The position numbers were made by a program, and so were the translations under genes. From Rugalucina vietnamica (Eukaryota; Mollusca; Bivalvia; Lucinida; Lucinidae): a DNA stretch of 64,000 bases. Positions 13,201 to 28,200 of this stretch are shown in pieces (within the stretch, counting starts at the first letter, position 1; the number at the start of each line of letters is the position of its first letter). The notes below the pieces were generated by a model that did not search any database, was not told where the DNA came from, and saw nothing but the letters and a program-made list of their open reading frames with translations. Location of the stretch: NCBI GenBank assembly GCA_964017185.1, contig OZ024884.1:15700548-15764547 (forward strand), read 5' to 3'.

Positions 13201-16200
13201 CTGCTGTAACATCATTCTCATTCGGTTGCGGTCCATCGTTGTTGCTGCATGGAATACATTTCGTGATTTGTCCTTGTCTTTCAACAATGGGTGGTTTAGG
13301 AGGAGACCAGTTGTAATTAGGACTTCATTAAATCTGTAATATATCAAGTAAAAATTAAAAAAAAAAATCAGCCAAATTAACATGACACAGTTTATAACTG
13401 TAATGTTAACCTCTTAAACATATTCTTTTTTGTGTGTGTGTTCATTAAATCTTATTTCAGTCCTTTCTATAGGTAAAATACTTCGACCGTGCAGCTTGAA
13501 CACATGTGATAATATTTTGTAAACACAGTAAAAGGGGCACTTATTTGTTTTACACGTTTTTCAAGTACCATGTGAAGCACGTGGTAATATATTGTTTACC
13601 GTTATAGAGTCGCATTATTGAAAACATAGTTTTTTAAGCAGTCCGATCAACAAATGCATATCTATGTCAGAGGTTAAGCAGCACGCTCAAAGTATTTTAC
13701 GTATACATTTATCAGGATTAATCTTTTTTGTTAAAAAAAAGAGAGAAAAGTATTACACTTTTCTTCATTTATATCAATTTTTACAACTTTAAAAATCAAA
13801 GTAAAACTTAAATAAGCATGTGCATATGTTGATGCTATTGAATCCATGTTTTGCAAAAGCTTGGTGTTTGTGTACATGCTAAAAATCAAAACAAGATCAG
13901 CTTTGGTTTAACCAAACAAGTTATTGCTACCATAGTTCATACTTCAAAGAATCACTGTACTTCCTTAATCCCAAATAAAATGCCTTTAATAATCTTTGTG
14001 GATGAAGAACCAAGCCAGATAATGTTGCATCCATTTGAGCAATGGTGGCAGATTTAGAGGGTTCACTTGAACTCCCATCTGGGACCAAATTATTTCTTTT
14101 TCATATGGAAATTTATGAAAAATCAGGTAACATGTTGAAAACAAACCCCCTCTTGATGGATTTGAACCCCACCTCCAGAAATCATGGATCCACCCCAGAT
14201 CAGCTCTTTTGATACTTACAATGAGTAAATTTTCTTGTTCAATGTACTTTTTTCATTTTCTATTTCCGCCAAATGTATTCTCCACTTTGTCATACTTTGC
14301 CCAAATTTCTTGTCGATCTGTTGCATATATGACTCCATGTCTTTTCGTACATCAGTTGCTAATTCTTCATCTTGCAAGACATAAGCTACTCTTTCTGCGA
14401 AAAAAGAACAATTTTATTATAAAAAAAATTCACTTCCAGATGCTTAAAATAAATCGCTGGAAGGTGCTCTGTCAAAACTTTTTGCCATTCTTTTCTATAC
14501 ATGACTTCAGCTCAAACCTGATTTTTTAAGACGTAAGCTACCCTGTGTAAAAAAAAAGTAAAAAAATTAAATGGGATTGTTTGGCTACCAGAAACTAGTT
14601 GAAACTTTGGTAATGTTTCAATACATCAGGATAATTATTACGTGTAACATATACCCCCTTGTGAAACTGGGATATACAGGGATATACCTTTATTTCTTAT
14701 TTTTTTATCGAAAACATGGATGGTGGGTACTCTTAAGAACCCCCACAACGAGGCGCTTCTAAGGTGTACTCACAATCTATGTTTTGAGCAAACATATTAC
14801 AAATATCACAATTTTTCAAATGTAATTTTTTTTTTTAAAACCAGAAAAAAAAAATGGAAAATTCCAAATGAGCCATGTAATGAGAAAACCAACAATGTGG
14901 TTTTCGAACAGGTTTGACACAAACCTGCTTCACAAACAAGTACAGACGATGGCTAGAGGCTCGAAATTTTGGATTTAGTAAAGGAATTGCACTATCTGTG
15001 AAGCGAAAACAAAGGTGCTGATAAGCTTTGTAGTTACTGATCTGCACCTTTGTTTTCGCATGTGCAGAATTTTAGTTTTCACATGAAGTAACTCAAATAG
15101 TAAATTTTCTTAATAAAGTTGTAATGAAAATTCAGACCACAGACAGTGAAATGATCTCTTACCTTTTGACTCCTTTACAGTCCTAAATGCTATATACTGT
15201 TCGAACAGATGCTGCAGTTTACGGCGTGGAATCTCTAACGTCTTCTCGATCAGTGCTGTGGCCAATGTGTATAACTCCTTTGATATTTTGCTGTCTTCGT
15301 AAGCTTTAAGGAGCAGTTTAAGGTTCTCCCTCTGGTCCTTGATGGAGATTTTCAGCTTTTCTTCATTTATTGCTCTTCTCTGTGGGATAAAGTGACCATT
15401 TAAAAAGTGAAATACATGTATATGCACTGTAAGTTTGGTAATTTTTGCATTGCTTTTATTTTGCAATGTTCTGCTTCTGAATTACATAACGAAAACACAT
15501 CCATGTAATATACAGATTTTTCTTAAGTTGTAAAAATTGAAAATTTTCAGTAACATTGTTTTGATATTTTCTTATTTTTGCTCAAAACAAATTGTGGGTA
15601 CACGTTAGAACCGCCTCGGTGAGGTGGGTCGAAAGTGTACCCACAATCTATGTTTTGAGCCAAATTAAGAAAAATATCAAATTTCTTCTAATGAAAATTT
15701 TCAATTTTTACAACTTAAGAAAAATCTATATCATACATGGGCATGTTTTCGTAATGGAAAGAGTCAAATACTGTAAGTTTGGTAATCTTTGCATTACTAT
15801 TATTTCGCGAATGTTCTATTTCTGAACTATCAGTGAGTTCATGAATTCGCTAACGAGTACTCTTGCAGTTTATAAAGCTTATTGTAAGTATTTATAAGTG
15901 AGAACTTTGAATTCACGAACCAACAAATTCGCAAATTTAGCGAAATTAAGTTCTAGCTAACATTTCCGAATTTAGGGCTATTCCAGGAAAAATTACATGG
16001 GGGGGGGGGGGGCGGAACTGAACTTTTTTTTAGGGGGACCACCCATCTAACTTTAATTTTTTTATGGGTACCACCACTAAAATTGAAATTCCAATAAACC
16101 CCCCCACCCAGAAATTTTTAAATTTACCCCCCCCCTCACCCAAATTTTTAATACTTGTTCGACGGAAAATTTCTCCATCACGTTTTTATCAGCGGAAACG

Positions 16201-19200
16201 GAAGTACAACGTTGAACTTGATTTTGCGATCAGAGGAAATCAGAGTCGTTTCGGCCGGAAGATGGTCAAAACGGCCCAATAATAAAACGGCTCATGTTCT
16301 ATCTAGCTGCCAGTACTTCTTAACCTCCGAACTTTCAGAAGTGACAGAGGCGGATGCAGGATTTCTCAAGAGGGGGTTCAAATGTAGAAAAGGGGGTTCA
16401 TTTGCCTAATTTCACACAAAATCCATTGAAATTCCCCATGAACATGAAATAATTTGGGTCGAGAGGGGGGTTCGAGCGAACCCCTTGAACCTCTCTAAAT
16501 CCGCCACTGAGTGACTACAGTATACCAAGTACTGAAGGGGGTTAGTTGAAGTAAAAGAAATAAGAGCTGTCACAGGACAGCGTAGCTCGCCTGACTTGTG
16601 CTTTGCCACTATATCTGTTAAAATCTATGACCCATGACCTTGACCTCAAGGTCACTCAGGTGGGTCATGATGGTACAACAAAACTTCAGACCAATGCAAA
16701 GTATCAACTTGATCAATCTACATGTTCAAGAGAAAAAAACATTAACCAAAACTTAAACACAAAACTTCCAAGTCTGTGACCCTGACCTCAAGGTCATCCA
16801 GGCGAGTTGTGATGTACAGCATAAAACCTGAGACCAATATCTATCAACATGCAAGTATCAACTTTATCCATCAATATGTTCAAGAAATTAAGACTTGAAC
16901 CAAAAAATTTAACACAAAATTTCTAAGTCTGTGACCTTGACCTTAAGGTCACCCAGGGTAGGTCATGATGGTACTGCATAAAACTTCAGACCAATATCTA
17001 CCAACATGCAAAGTATCAACTCGATCAATCAACATGGTCAAGAGATGAAGACTTACAAAAACTTAAATCAAAAACTTAAGCACAAAATTTCTAAGTCTGT
17101 GACCTTGCTCAAGGTCACCGAGAGTGGGTCATGATGGTACTGCATAAAACTTCAGACCAATATCTAGCAACATGCAAAGTATCAACTCAATCCATCAATA
17201 TGGTCAAGAGATATAGACTTACAAAAACTTTAACCAAAAACTTATTAAAACACAAAATTTCTAAGTCCGTGACCTTGACCTCAAGGTCACCCAGGGTGGG
17301 TCATGATGGTACTGCGTAAAACTTCAGACCAATACCTAGCAACGTGCAAAGTATCAACTTGATCCATCAACATGGTCAAGAGATATAGACTTATAAAAAA
17401 CTTTAACCGAAAGTGTGACGCGGACGCGGACGTAAACGTACACGTAAACGTAAACGGAGACGACCGAGGTGACTACAATAGCTCTATGCACTTCGTGCAG
17501 GCGAGCTAAAGAGTTTATACAGTGCAAGTAGAGGTGTTAGTACAGTATAGTTAAAAGATAAAAACAGATGCTTGAGATTAGGGGGAAAGCATCACTGAAC
17601 TGTGCCACGGTGGGTAACATGCCTGTTTGGCGAGGTAGGGCATTCCAATGTGTGACAGTTCGTGGAAAAAAGGAAAATTTGTAGTAGATTTTGAAGTGGT
17701 AATCAAGCTGTATGCCAAAGGATGGTTATGTCTGGAGTCTCTTCTGATATGTGGGACAAGATAATCACTTACTGGTATGGCAACAAGGTCATAAGTGACC
17801 TTGTATAGCATTATGAGACGACTATCAATGCGTCTTTGAGCCAATGGACGCCATTGAAGGTCTGAGCAAAGCAGTGACACTCGGGTAGCCCACCTAGTAG
17901 CTCTACGCTGCACGGATTCTAACTTATTGATGGAGGTTGCTGTATGAGGTGTCCACACAATGGAGGCGTATTCCAGCTGTGGTCTCACGAGTGTTTTGTA
18001 GGCTGTAGACTTAATGTTGTGAACCACTGCAGAAGCTGAGGGTGAGGTTAGAGCTCTGTAAAACTAGTTTAAGCCCGCCAGTAATTTTATATTACTGATC
18101 GTTCCAAGGCGATACTTCTGTGGTGGTTCTTATTGTTTTATGTATTGGTGTTTTCCATGCTATAATGGAAACTGACCATCAAATTTCTCATCTTGGAAGG
18201 ACCGTACAACAGGGAGATGTTCTATACTCAATACTTTATTCAATAAATTTCAACGATTTTGAAGCAAACATTTTCCGATCTCGGCGATAACGGCGAAACG
18301 ACATGGATTCCATGGATAGAATTTAGTTGTTACAAAATCCTGTTAGCAACAGTATAAACACATAAACACGGTTCACCTTTGTATCTGTTTATGGGGTTGC
18401 AGTATTCAAATAAACTAAGACAATGGTTTCCAGGAAAATGGGATTGGTCCTCAATTGTCCTGGAAGAACCCTTGTCTGTTTCATCAAAATACCAAGAGGA
18501 TGCTGGTCTGCAAATGCCTGAACCATACTATGACCATAGAGCATTTGCGAATGGCGGAGGCGCAAGCACCCCTATCTACCATCCTGACCAACATCATATT
18601 CTCCAGACACAAATACTGGGATTTCGGCAAACTCGAGGACTTCTGGTGATAACAGATACACACTTCATAGTGAATAAAGTGAACACTTAACAGTGAATAA
18701 AGTGACATTTCATTCCCCGGTGTAGCTGCTCTGTTGCCTCTGTTTTAACCTAGATCCATGTCGTATTTGTAAAAACGGAATGCATGCTTTTTGATACCAA
18801 GATAGAAAAATATTGTTTTCAAAATTCCGTTATTGTCACTATTTGACAGAAAGTTATCAAAAGTTAAGCATGTGATCTACATGTATTTCGCAAAGGACTA
18901 AATCAACCAACTGAGCAACGTTTGCAGTCATTTAAAATCAGGGGTGATAAAATGGTTCTGAGACTCAGAGACCAATAAAGCAACTTTTTTTTGTTTTTCC
19001 TTTTTTTGTTCTTCTTGATTGGCACTGTGTCTTAGAAAGGCTTCCACTTTAATTAACAGGTGTGAGTATAATTAATTATCAAAACAAGCTGTGGTCTTTG
19101 AAGTGCACAATCAATTATTGGCTAATTAATTGAATCATGCGTTTGCAAGCCACCCATCCAGCCATCCATCCCCCATCCAGCGACTTACCTTCTAAGGGCG

Positions 19201-22200
19201 AAACGACCCACCCCTAAAACAAGGGGGAAACAACCCGGGGAGAAACGACTGGGATTCCAAAAAAATCGGTAAACCGTAACGCCGTTCGGCGCGGAACAAA
19301 CAAACAAACAAACACTCCAAATTGTTTACCTTTAATACAAAATACAAACGAAGTCGTTTTCGGGAATAAAAACCTGCGATTTAACGTGAAAATGAGTTTA
19401 TTTGTGGCTTAACTGACCCACCAGAAATAAATCCATCTCGGAATTAACCCTACCACCCAGGAAATTGAAATATCAACGACCCCGACGACCAAGGAAACTG
19501 AAACTGTCTGAACACCGACCACCATGATGAAAAAAATTCGGTTCAGTTCCTTGTCTCCCAGGTAAATTTTCCTGGAAAAGCCCTTAATACAGTATTTAAC
19601 TTCCATCAAGAGAAATTTGTCACAGATCCTGCAAATGGTATTGAAGACTGAGTCATCATTGCGTCAATCTACAATAAGAGAATACTTGATAGGGTACTGT
19701 CATACTGGATTAATGCAATACAATGAAATAATTATTAATACATGTACACCACAACCTCTTTATAACACTATTGTTGGGGTCCAAGCTAATTTCTGTGTTA
19801 GCTATCCAATCTGTGTTATAACGAGAGTAAAATGTATAGATATCTAGCAAAAATAGTCTAAAATAGTCAATTGGGGTAAGTGATCAGTATAATATCAAAA
19901 ATCGTGTTGTAATGAAGCATGTTATAAAGAGGTCATGGTGTACTATGAAACTGAATATTTACTTATAATTGAAGACTGCTTTAGCTTTCAATCACACACT
20001 TATGTTTGATACTATGAATGCAATTCATATGGCTTTAAAACAGCTAAAGTAACGATGGCTGTAAACATCAGGGTCTTACATGTTTCATCTCCATATTCAG
20101 TCTGGTGACAATCATCATCTCCTTTTCTTCCAGCTTCTGCTGCATAGTCCTGGTAAAAAGATTTTTTTTAATAATATTTTAGCCTTTGCATGAGAAAACC
20201 AACAATTTGGGTTTCTGACCAGGTTTGACACAAACCAGGCTGTACAGTCACTGAAGATGGTAAGAGGCTGGAAATTTTGGATTTAGAAAGTAGAGGAATT
20301 ATACTATCCGTGTAGCGAAAACAAAGGCGCTGATCAGCTTCCTGAGTATTAACGGGTATTATTGCATAAATACCCATGTCATACAATATTAACAGCCATA
20401 TATTAATGACAAGAAAACCATTTATTAATACAGCAACTCTCCTGCGCGTGTGCTGTTAATAGATGGCTTTTATCTATGCTCCTTACCGGACCCCACGCAA
20501 ATCACATGCTAATAATGAGTAACTGATTTAGTCCGCCCGCAACAAGCATAAGAATAAAAACTTTTACGCGTATGAAAACGTGAAGAGGCTGTAAAATATA
20601 GTATACCATTATTTCTTTCGTTTTTGAAGAATTTATTCAATAATAACGATCAAAAATGATTTTGTCATTCATTAACATTCCCTAGGTCCCTCAGGGAGTG
20701 TTGAAAACCTCTGGCTATGCCCTCAGTTTTCAACACTCCCCTCGGGACTTAGCGAATGTTAATGAATGGAAAATCATGTTTGATCCCTATATAATGGGGA
20801 ACTCAATGATACTACATAGTGGAGGTATCTAACCCTGGAGCTCTTATTATGCAGTATTATGCAGTATGGTACTCTAACACTGGGCCAGTACACCCCCAAA
20901 CCCACTAACGAGACAATAGGGTGAGCCAATTCTAAGGAGTACCCATAATAGTGTTTTCTTTTGAAGAAATGAGCAAAATCATCCTTTAAATCATCAATTA
21001 TTGTATGTTTCTGCCTTTATATGGTGTTCTGGGAGGTGAACCATCATTACTTGGTGGCCTCCGTGGCCGAGCGGTTAAAAGCGTTGTTTCTTAATCACTC
21101 GATCATCTCACCGCTGTGTCTGGTGCCGGTTCGTGCCCCGCACTGGCCACATGTGAGACAAGCCAAGTTCTGCTTGCCAGTATGCCAGGTGGTTTTTCTC
21201 AGGGGTTCTCCCATTTTCGCCCACCTACTGATTTGCCCATCTCATATGAGCTGAAATAATCTTGAAAGGGACATAAAACTGAATTAAAAAATATATATAT
21301 ATTACTTGTTAAAGTCATTCTGCAGCATTTCCATTTCTTTCTGCATATTCTTGTATAGTCTCCAGACCTGCTTGTATCTACCCATCAAGTCTTTGTACAG
21401 TCTGTCACCCTTTTAATGAAAATTTTAAAGATCATAAATTTTCACGCCGACAACAAAATTAAAACTAATCCTTCCAGTGTTCTAAAACAAACAAGAACAA
21501 ACTGTAAAACTTGAAAAAGCATGTGATGATAAAAATCCAAAAGAATTTTGGCGTTTCCTAAAAACACAAGTGAAATCGACGTCAGTGACTATAACTAAAA
21601 ATGAATGGTTTGAATATTTTTCTAGTCTTTTTAACGAAACAAATGGTCTGAATAATGAACATGAATTCCTTGAAGAAGCTGAAACTACAAATGACACTCT
21701 TGATGCACATATTACTGCCTTTGAAATACGAGCCTCTATAATGGATTTAAAAAATAAAAAATCGCCCGGTATTGACGGATTACCTTCTGAATTTTTTAAA
21801 GTAGCATATGAAAAACTTGTTCCATACTTAGAATTGCTTTTCAATAAATTCTATGACCAATCCTTCTTTCCTGAAGACTGGTCTACTTCAATCATAACAC
21901 CCATTCCTAAAGCGGGTGATAAAAACAAGCCAAATAATTATCGAGGGATAAGCTTACAACCAGTTATCAGCAAAATATACATTAATATTTTAAACAAGAG
22001 GCTAACGAAATGGAGCGATGAAAATGAGTTAATTGGAGAAGAACAAGCCGGGTTTCGGAAATCATATTCAACAATTGATAATTTATTTTGCTTGCAGACT
22101 ATTGTTACGAAGTATTTAAAAAGTCAGGGAGGACGATTTTATGCTGTATTCGTTGATTTTGAAAAAGCTTTCGACCGGATTGACAGAAATGCATTATGGA

Positions 22201-25200
22201 ATAAACTACAATCGCTAAACATTAGTTCAAAAATGAGTAAAACGTTAAGGGCAATATACGCATCTGTTAAATCATGTGTAAAAACGCAAAACGGCCTTAC
22301 TGCTGCATTCAGTTGTCCAAAAGGGGTTCGACAAGGTTGTTGTATCTCACCAATATTGTTTTCATTTTTCTTAAACGATTTAAAAGCCTATGTTTCTGAG
22401 GGTAGTTATGGGATTGATCTTGACATATGTAAAATATTTCTCTTGCTTTTCGCAGATGACCTTGTTATGTTTGCTGAGTCAAAAATTGAATTACAGAGAT
22501 TATTAAATAAACTATATGCTTACTGTACGCAGTGGAATTTGAAATTAAATATTGATAAGACTAAAGTCATTGTTTTCCGAAATGGTGGATATCTTCGAAG
22601 GTATGAGAAATGGTTTTACGGTGAATCACAACTACAAGTTACAACATATTATAAATATCTTGGTTTGGTCGTTTCCTCCAGATTGTCGTGGTATATGTGT
22701 CAAAAGACCTTATCAGAACAAGCATCCAAAGCAATATATGGTCTTAAATCAAATCTAAATCAGTTTGGAACCCTTTCAACAAAATTGTTATTTAAGATAT
22801 TCGATACCAAAATTCTTCCTATCTTGACATATGGTGCCGAAATTTGGTTTTCACATACAGCTTCAGATATTGAAAGAATACATCATAGTTTTTGTAAATA
22901 TATTTTAAAGGTACCAAAACAATGTCCAAATGTATTTGCTAGAGGTGAATTAGGGAGATGTGATATTTATACTCTACGCTGTGTAAAACTTATTAAGTAT
23001 TGGTTTCGAATTTTAGAAATGAGTGTGAATAGATATCCTAATATTTGTTATAAGCTACAATTAAAATGGCTTAACGCAAATAAGAAAACAAATTGTTGGG
23101 CTAAAGATGTTAAAACGTTATTAGAGCAAACTGGTTTCGGTCATGTATGGTATAATCAGGGTGTAGGAGATACAGTCTTGTTTTTTAAAGCTTTTACACA
23201 AAGGTTATTTGATATAGATATACACGCCTGGCGATACGATGTTCAAGATATGAACAAACTTAGGACATATAACTTGTTAAAAGAAGATCTTGTCTGTGAA
23301 TATTATCTGAATGAAATTGATATCAATTTGTATAGGAAAGTCATGACACAATTTAGGGGTGGACTATTAGATTTAAGAGCACAAACTGGAAGATATGAAA
23401 AGATTTCCTATGAAGAAAGAATTTGTCCATTATGTAATGACGGAATAGAAAATGAATACCATTTCTTGTTAGAATGTTGTCAGTATAAACTCATTAGGGA
23501 ATTATACATTCCAAAATATTACTATACCTATCCTACACTTTTTAAATTCAAAGAAATATTAACTAAGAAAAACAAAACAATAATCTTAAACGTATGTAAA
23601 TTCATTGTTGCTGCTATGAAACAACGAGAAGTGTGTTTGTTAGCTAACACTTCATAATTATACTTATGTTCTCATAGGTGGCTATATGTTTAATATTTGC
23701 TATGTTTAAATGATTGCCATTGTGTAAATATGTTTGTATTTGCATGTGTACTTGTATTTTGGGCCGGTGTCCTTTATTACGAAATAAAGTACAAAAAAAA
23801 GCAAGCTCAGAAGCATATTATAGTAAATTATGTTGAGCTTTAACATCAATGTCACAAGACAATGAAATTAACATTTTCATTGCCTCGATAAATCATTTTA
23901 AAATTAATAGAGTTCAACCTCATTATAACACACCTCACTATAGTGCAGTTTTCAATACAACATGGCCAAGTCATGGATCCCAAAATGATTATTTTGCAAT
24001 ATATCTCTATTGTAAATACCCTCATTATAACAAGGTTCACTTATAACACAGTCTGCACCAATACATGGACTTCAAAGATAGCATTACAATGAGGTTGACC
24101 TGTACTGCAGATCAACCTCATTATAACATTGTCTTTTGAGTCCACGGAAACAGACAGTTATCTTTTCTTTTTTTTTCCTTTTATTCTCTTTTCTTTTTCC
24201 TGGGCATGACCAGTACTATGAGGTTGTTTGATTGGTTTTGTTGTCCCGGGAGCACCTGAAGGCTCAACTGAGTAGGAGGTTGTTTTTGTTGTTGTTGTTT
24301 TAGGAGAAGCCTGGGATTGAACATGCGACCCCTGGTTTACAAGGCGAGTGACTTATCCACTGCACCACGGAGGCTTCCAGTGAAACCATTTCATAATCAG
24401 GCTAAATACTGTAGACATGTAGCAATATAATCATTGTGGGAACCACAACATAGCCTTGTTTAACAGAAAACTGCAATTTATAGATATAATGAGACTGAAC
24501 TGAAAATGTCTGTTTTTGGAGATTTTAATCTTATAATTCCACCTGCTTTGGCAATTTCAGTATGTCTAATGAACACATTTTTTTTTTTTTTTGCATGAAG
24601 AAAATTATAACAAATTAGCCTTCACTTATCATTATCAACTATAGCCAAATACCCTCCTAATCTAAATTTAATAAATGAGCAGCCCCAATGGGAAAACCAA
24701 CAATCTGCATATGCGAAAACAAAAGCGCAGATCAGCTTCGTAGTAACTGCGAAGCTGATCAGCGCCATTGTTTTCGCAACATGGATAGTACAATTCCTCT
24801 ACTTTCTAAATCCGAAACTTCCAGCCTCTAGCCATCTTCTGTGACTGTAAATCCCGGTTTGTGTCGGACCTGGGCCGAACATACATTGTTGGTTTTCTCA
24901 CCCACAGGCTCAAATTCAATACGAAAACTTGCCCATGCAATAAACAGAGATTTTTGAGCTTTAGACATTGAAAAAATTTAGCTGAAATTTTTTTGATATT
25001 TTTCTTATCTTTGCTCAAAACATAGATTGTGGGTACATGTTACAACCGCCTCGCCAAGGCGGTTCTAACGAGTACCCACAATGTATGTTTTGGAGCAAAA
25101 ATAAGAAAAATAGGTATACCCCTGCATACCCCAGTTTTTCTATATAAAAGTGGGGTTTAATGGGATATACATTTCACGGGAATATCAACCTCATTGTAAC

Positions 25201-28200
25201 ACTGTCTTTTGAGTCCACGGAAACAGACAGTGTTATAAGCTGATCAGTGCCTTTGTTTTCGCAACACGGATAGTACAATTCCTCTACTTTCTAAATCCAA
25301 AATTTCAAACCTCTAATCATCTTCTGTGACTGTACATCCCGGTTTGTGTCGGACCTGGTCCGAACCCAAATTGTTAGTTTTCTCACCCACAGGCTCAAAT
25401 TTCATTTGAGCCACCTCATGGGAAAACCAACAATCTGCATATGCGAAAACAAAGGCGCAGATCAGCTTTGCAGTAACTGCGAAGCTGATCAGCGCCTTTG
25501 TTTTCACAACATGGATAGTACAATTCCTCTACTTTCTAAGTCCGAAATTTCCAGCCTCTAGCCATCTTCTGTGACTGTACATCCTGGTTTGTGTCGGACC
25601 TGGTTGGAACCCAAATTGTTGGTTTTCTCACCCACAGGCTCAAATTCAATACGAAAACTTGCCCATGCAATAAACAGAGATTTTTGAGCTTTAGACATTG
25701 AAAAAATTTAGCTGAAATGTTTTTGATATTTTTCTTATTTTTGCTCAAAACATAGATTGTGGGCACACGTTAGAACCACCTCGCCGAGGCGGTTCTAACG
25801 AGTACCCACAATCTATGTTTTGGAGCAAAAATAAGAAAAATAGATATACCCCTGCAAACCCCAGTTTTTCAATATAAAAGTGGGGTTTAAGGGGGTAGAC
25901 ACTTCACGGACATGACTCACCATCCCCGCGTCCTCGATGTCAGCTTGGTAGCGTTTCAGTTTATTTTTAGCCTTCTTCAGTTTTTTCGCCATCTTTGATA
26001 CATCGTCTTTGGCATCTTTCAACACATTCTTCCTTTTCTGAAAGAAACAAACATTTTTATCATATGATGTTGCTGTTTTCCAGTGGATAACATCATATTA
26101 TAAAAAGTGTTATGTATTAACACTTTTATGAGAAAATGTAACGTCATTGATGAAGACCGTAATAACAATTAAAATTTTCGTTGAAAATATGTCCACTTTG
26201 AAGGAGATAAAATCATATTTAAAAAGCCATATGATAAAACTAATATTACACTCATGGTCATTTCTCATGGAAATTCATTAAACGAGCCTTAAGATCCTCT
26301 ATTTGTTACATATTCATGGAATATAGTCAGCTTCCATTTTTGTTACACTCAGAAAATTACACTTGATACTTTAACCCACTTTTGACAAGTGGATTTGGGA
26401 TAGTCCACATTCATTTTTAGGGAAATCAGGAGAGAATTTTGAATTATATCAAAGCAAACAGAATAGCCCTAGACGGGACGCCGCCTTCTGCCATGTCACA
26501 TCTTTATGAGGTGCCGTTTTACTATTTATTCCTCATTTATGGATATCCATAATTTACAGATATCCATTATTCATTTATGGATATCCTAAATTGAATTAAG
26601 GATATCCTAAAATAATTATGGATATCCTAAATTATCTAAGTATGGATATCCAAAAATGAATATAGGATATCCATAAATGAATTATGGATATCCAAAAATG
26701 AATATAGGATATCCATAAATTTATGAATTTAGGATATCCATAAATACACATTTTATGGATATCCTATTAAAAACAAATACAAATACAACTTTCATTATTA
26801 TTAAAACTTACTTTGATATCTTTGGCAACTTTCTTGTTTTCTTCCTCTTTTTTCTCTTTAGCTTTCTTGATTTCAATGGCTTCCTCCACCTGTTTCTCAA
26901 CCTGATGTTTCATCATGATTTTCATGGCTAAGAAAGAGTTGGCTAAAATCCCCTCTACCTTGTGTAAATCTGAAAAAGTTTGCATATAAAAAGGTGAATG
27001 AGAACATAGCAAAATTAATGCAAAAATTCATCATATCTGGCTTATGATCCATCATCTTAAAAAATAACGAACAAAATTAATCATCATTGCTATTTCAGCC
27101 TCGAGTTGTTTTTCAACCTGGTAGTGGAGTTTCATCATGATTTTCATGTCTAAGATCAAGTTTGCAATAATTCCTTCTACCTTGTGTACATCCAAAACAA
27201 AGGCACTGATCAGTTGTACAACTGTTGAGTACATAAGAAAAGGAATAATTAAGCATTAAAAAATCTTTTTGCATGTTTCTTGCACAATACTTGAAACATT
27301 GGATGATATGCATAACCGAGCGAATTGCTAACAATTGTACGAGGCCAGAAACAGCAAACACAGCTAGGTTAGACTTGAATGATAAGCAGTGCCAGTGCTA
27401 ATGGACACATAAAAACAATCGCAGCTCTGAATCATAAGCAAAGCTGAGAAAAATTGGTTTGAATCATACTCAGGGCTGTTCCAGGAAAATTCACCTAGGG
27501 GGGGTGGACCTGAACTTTTTTTAAGGGGTACCACCCAGGAAACTAAAATTATTTTGAGGGTACCACCACAAAAATAAAATCTCAATTGTACCCCCCACCA
27601 AGGAATTAGAAATTACAGCGAAATAGATAACGATGCGTACTGCGTATGTACGCACGATTTTTCGCTCTGTACACATAAAAAATTCAGACCTGTGCATACC
27701 ATGTACGCAGTAAAAATCAGCGGTACGCTAACAGTTTTCAGTTTTATGCGTACTCCGATAAAAATACCTTCAAAATTGTCACAAAATGACAATTGTTCAA
27801 CTAGTTTTGTCTGGCTGCTCTTTCAACAATCGATAAGTAGTTGCAATATTAATGCAGCTTTTGATCGTTCCATATTACATATCATGCAATATATTATGTA
27901 TCTTCAGTAGTTATACCATATACGTGCTCTCCGTTCAGTACCTTGGCCAGATAAATTGTTTAGCGAAGGTTTATTCATGAAGTTTAATGATAGTCTGTCG
28001 CTTTGGTTTATTGAGTAGACATTTTGCATCGATTTCTGATCATTGTTTTCAATTTAAAACTTGATGTATCCATGTTCTACAGCCATCCCAGTCTTTCATG
28101 TTTTCTTCATTTGGTTCTCTTATTATCTATGCACGGGACTAAAGTATAGTTTAACATGCCTAAATGATAGAATGACATGTAATTACAGGATAATCAACCA

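Noticed and set aside
13160-13333. Alternative frame of exon 24 (NWSPPKPP)
   Set aside because: It would need an inner AG acceptor and ends in a stop before the donor; the chosen frame joins both exon 23 and exon 25 in phase.
27085-27196. Mutually exclusive alternative to exon 18
   Set aside because: No acceptor in the right phase, and family C sequence replaces the 5' side; called a pseudo-exon instead.
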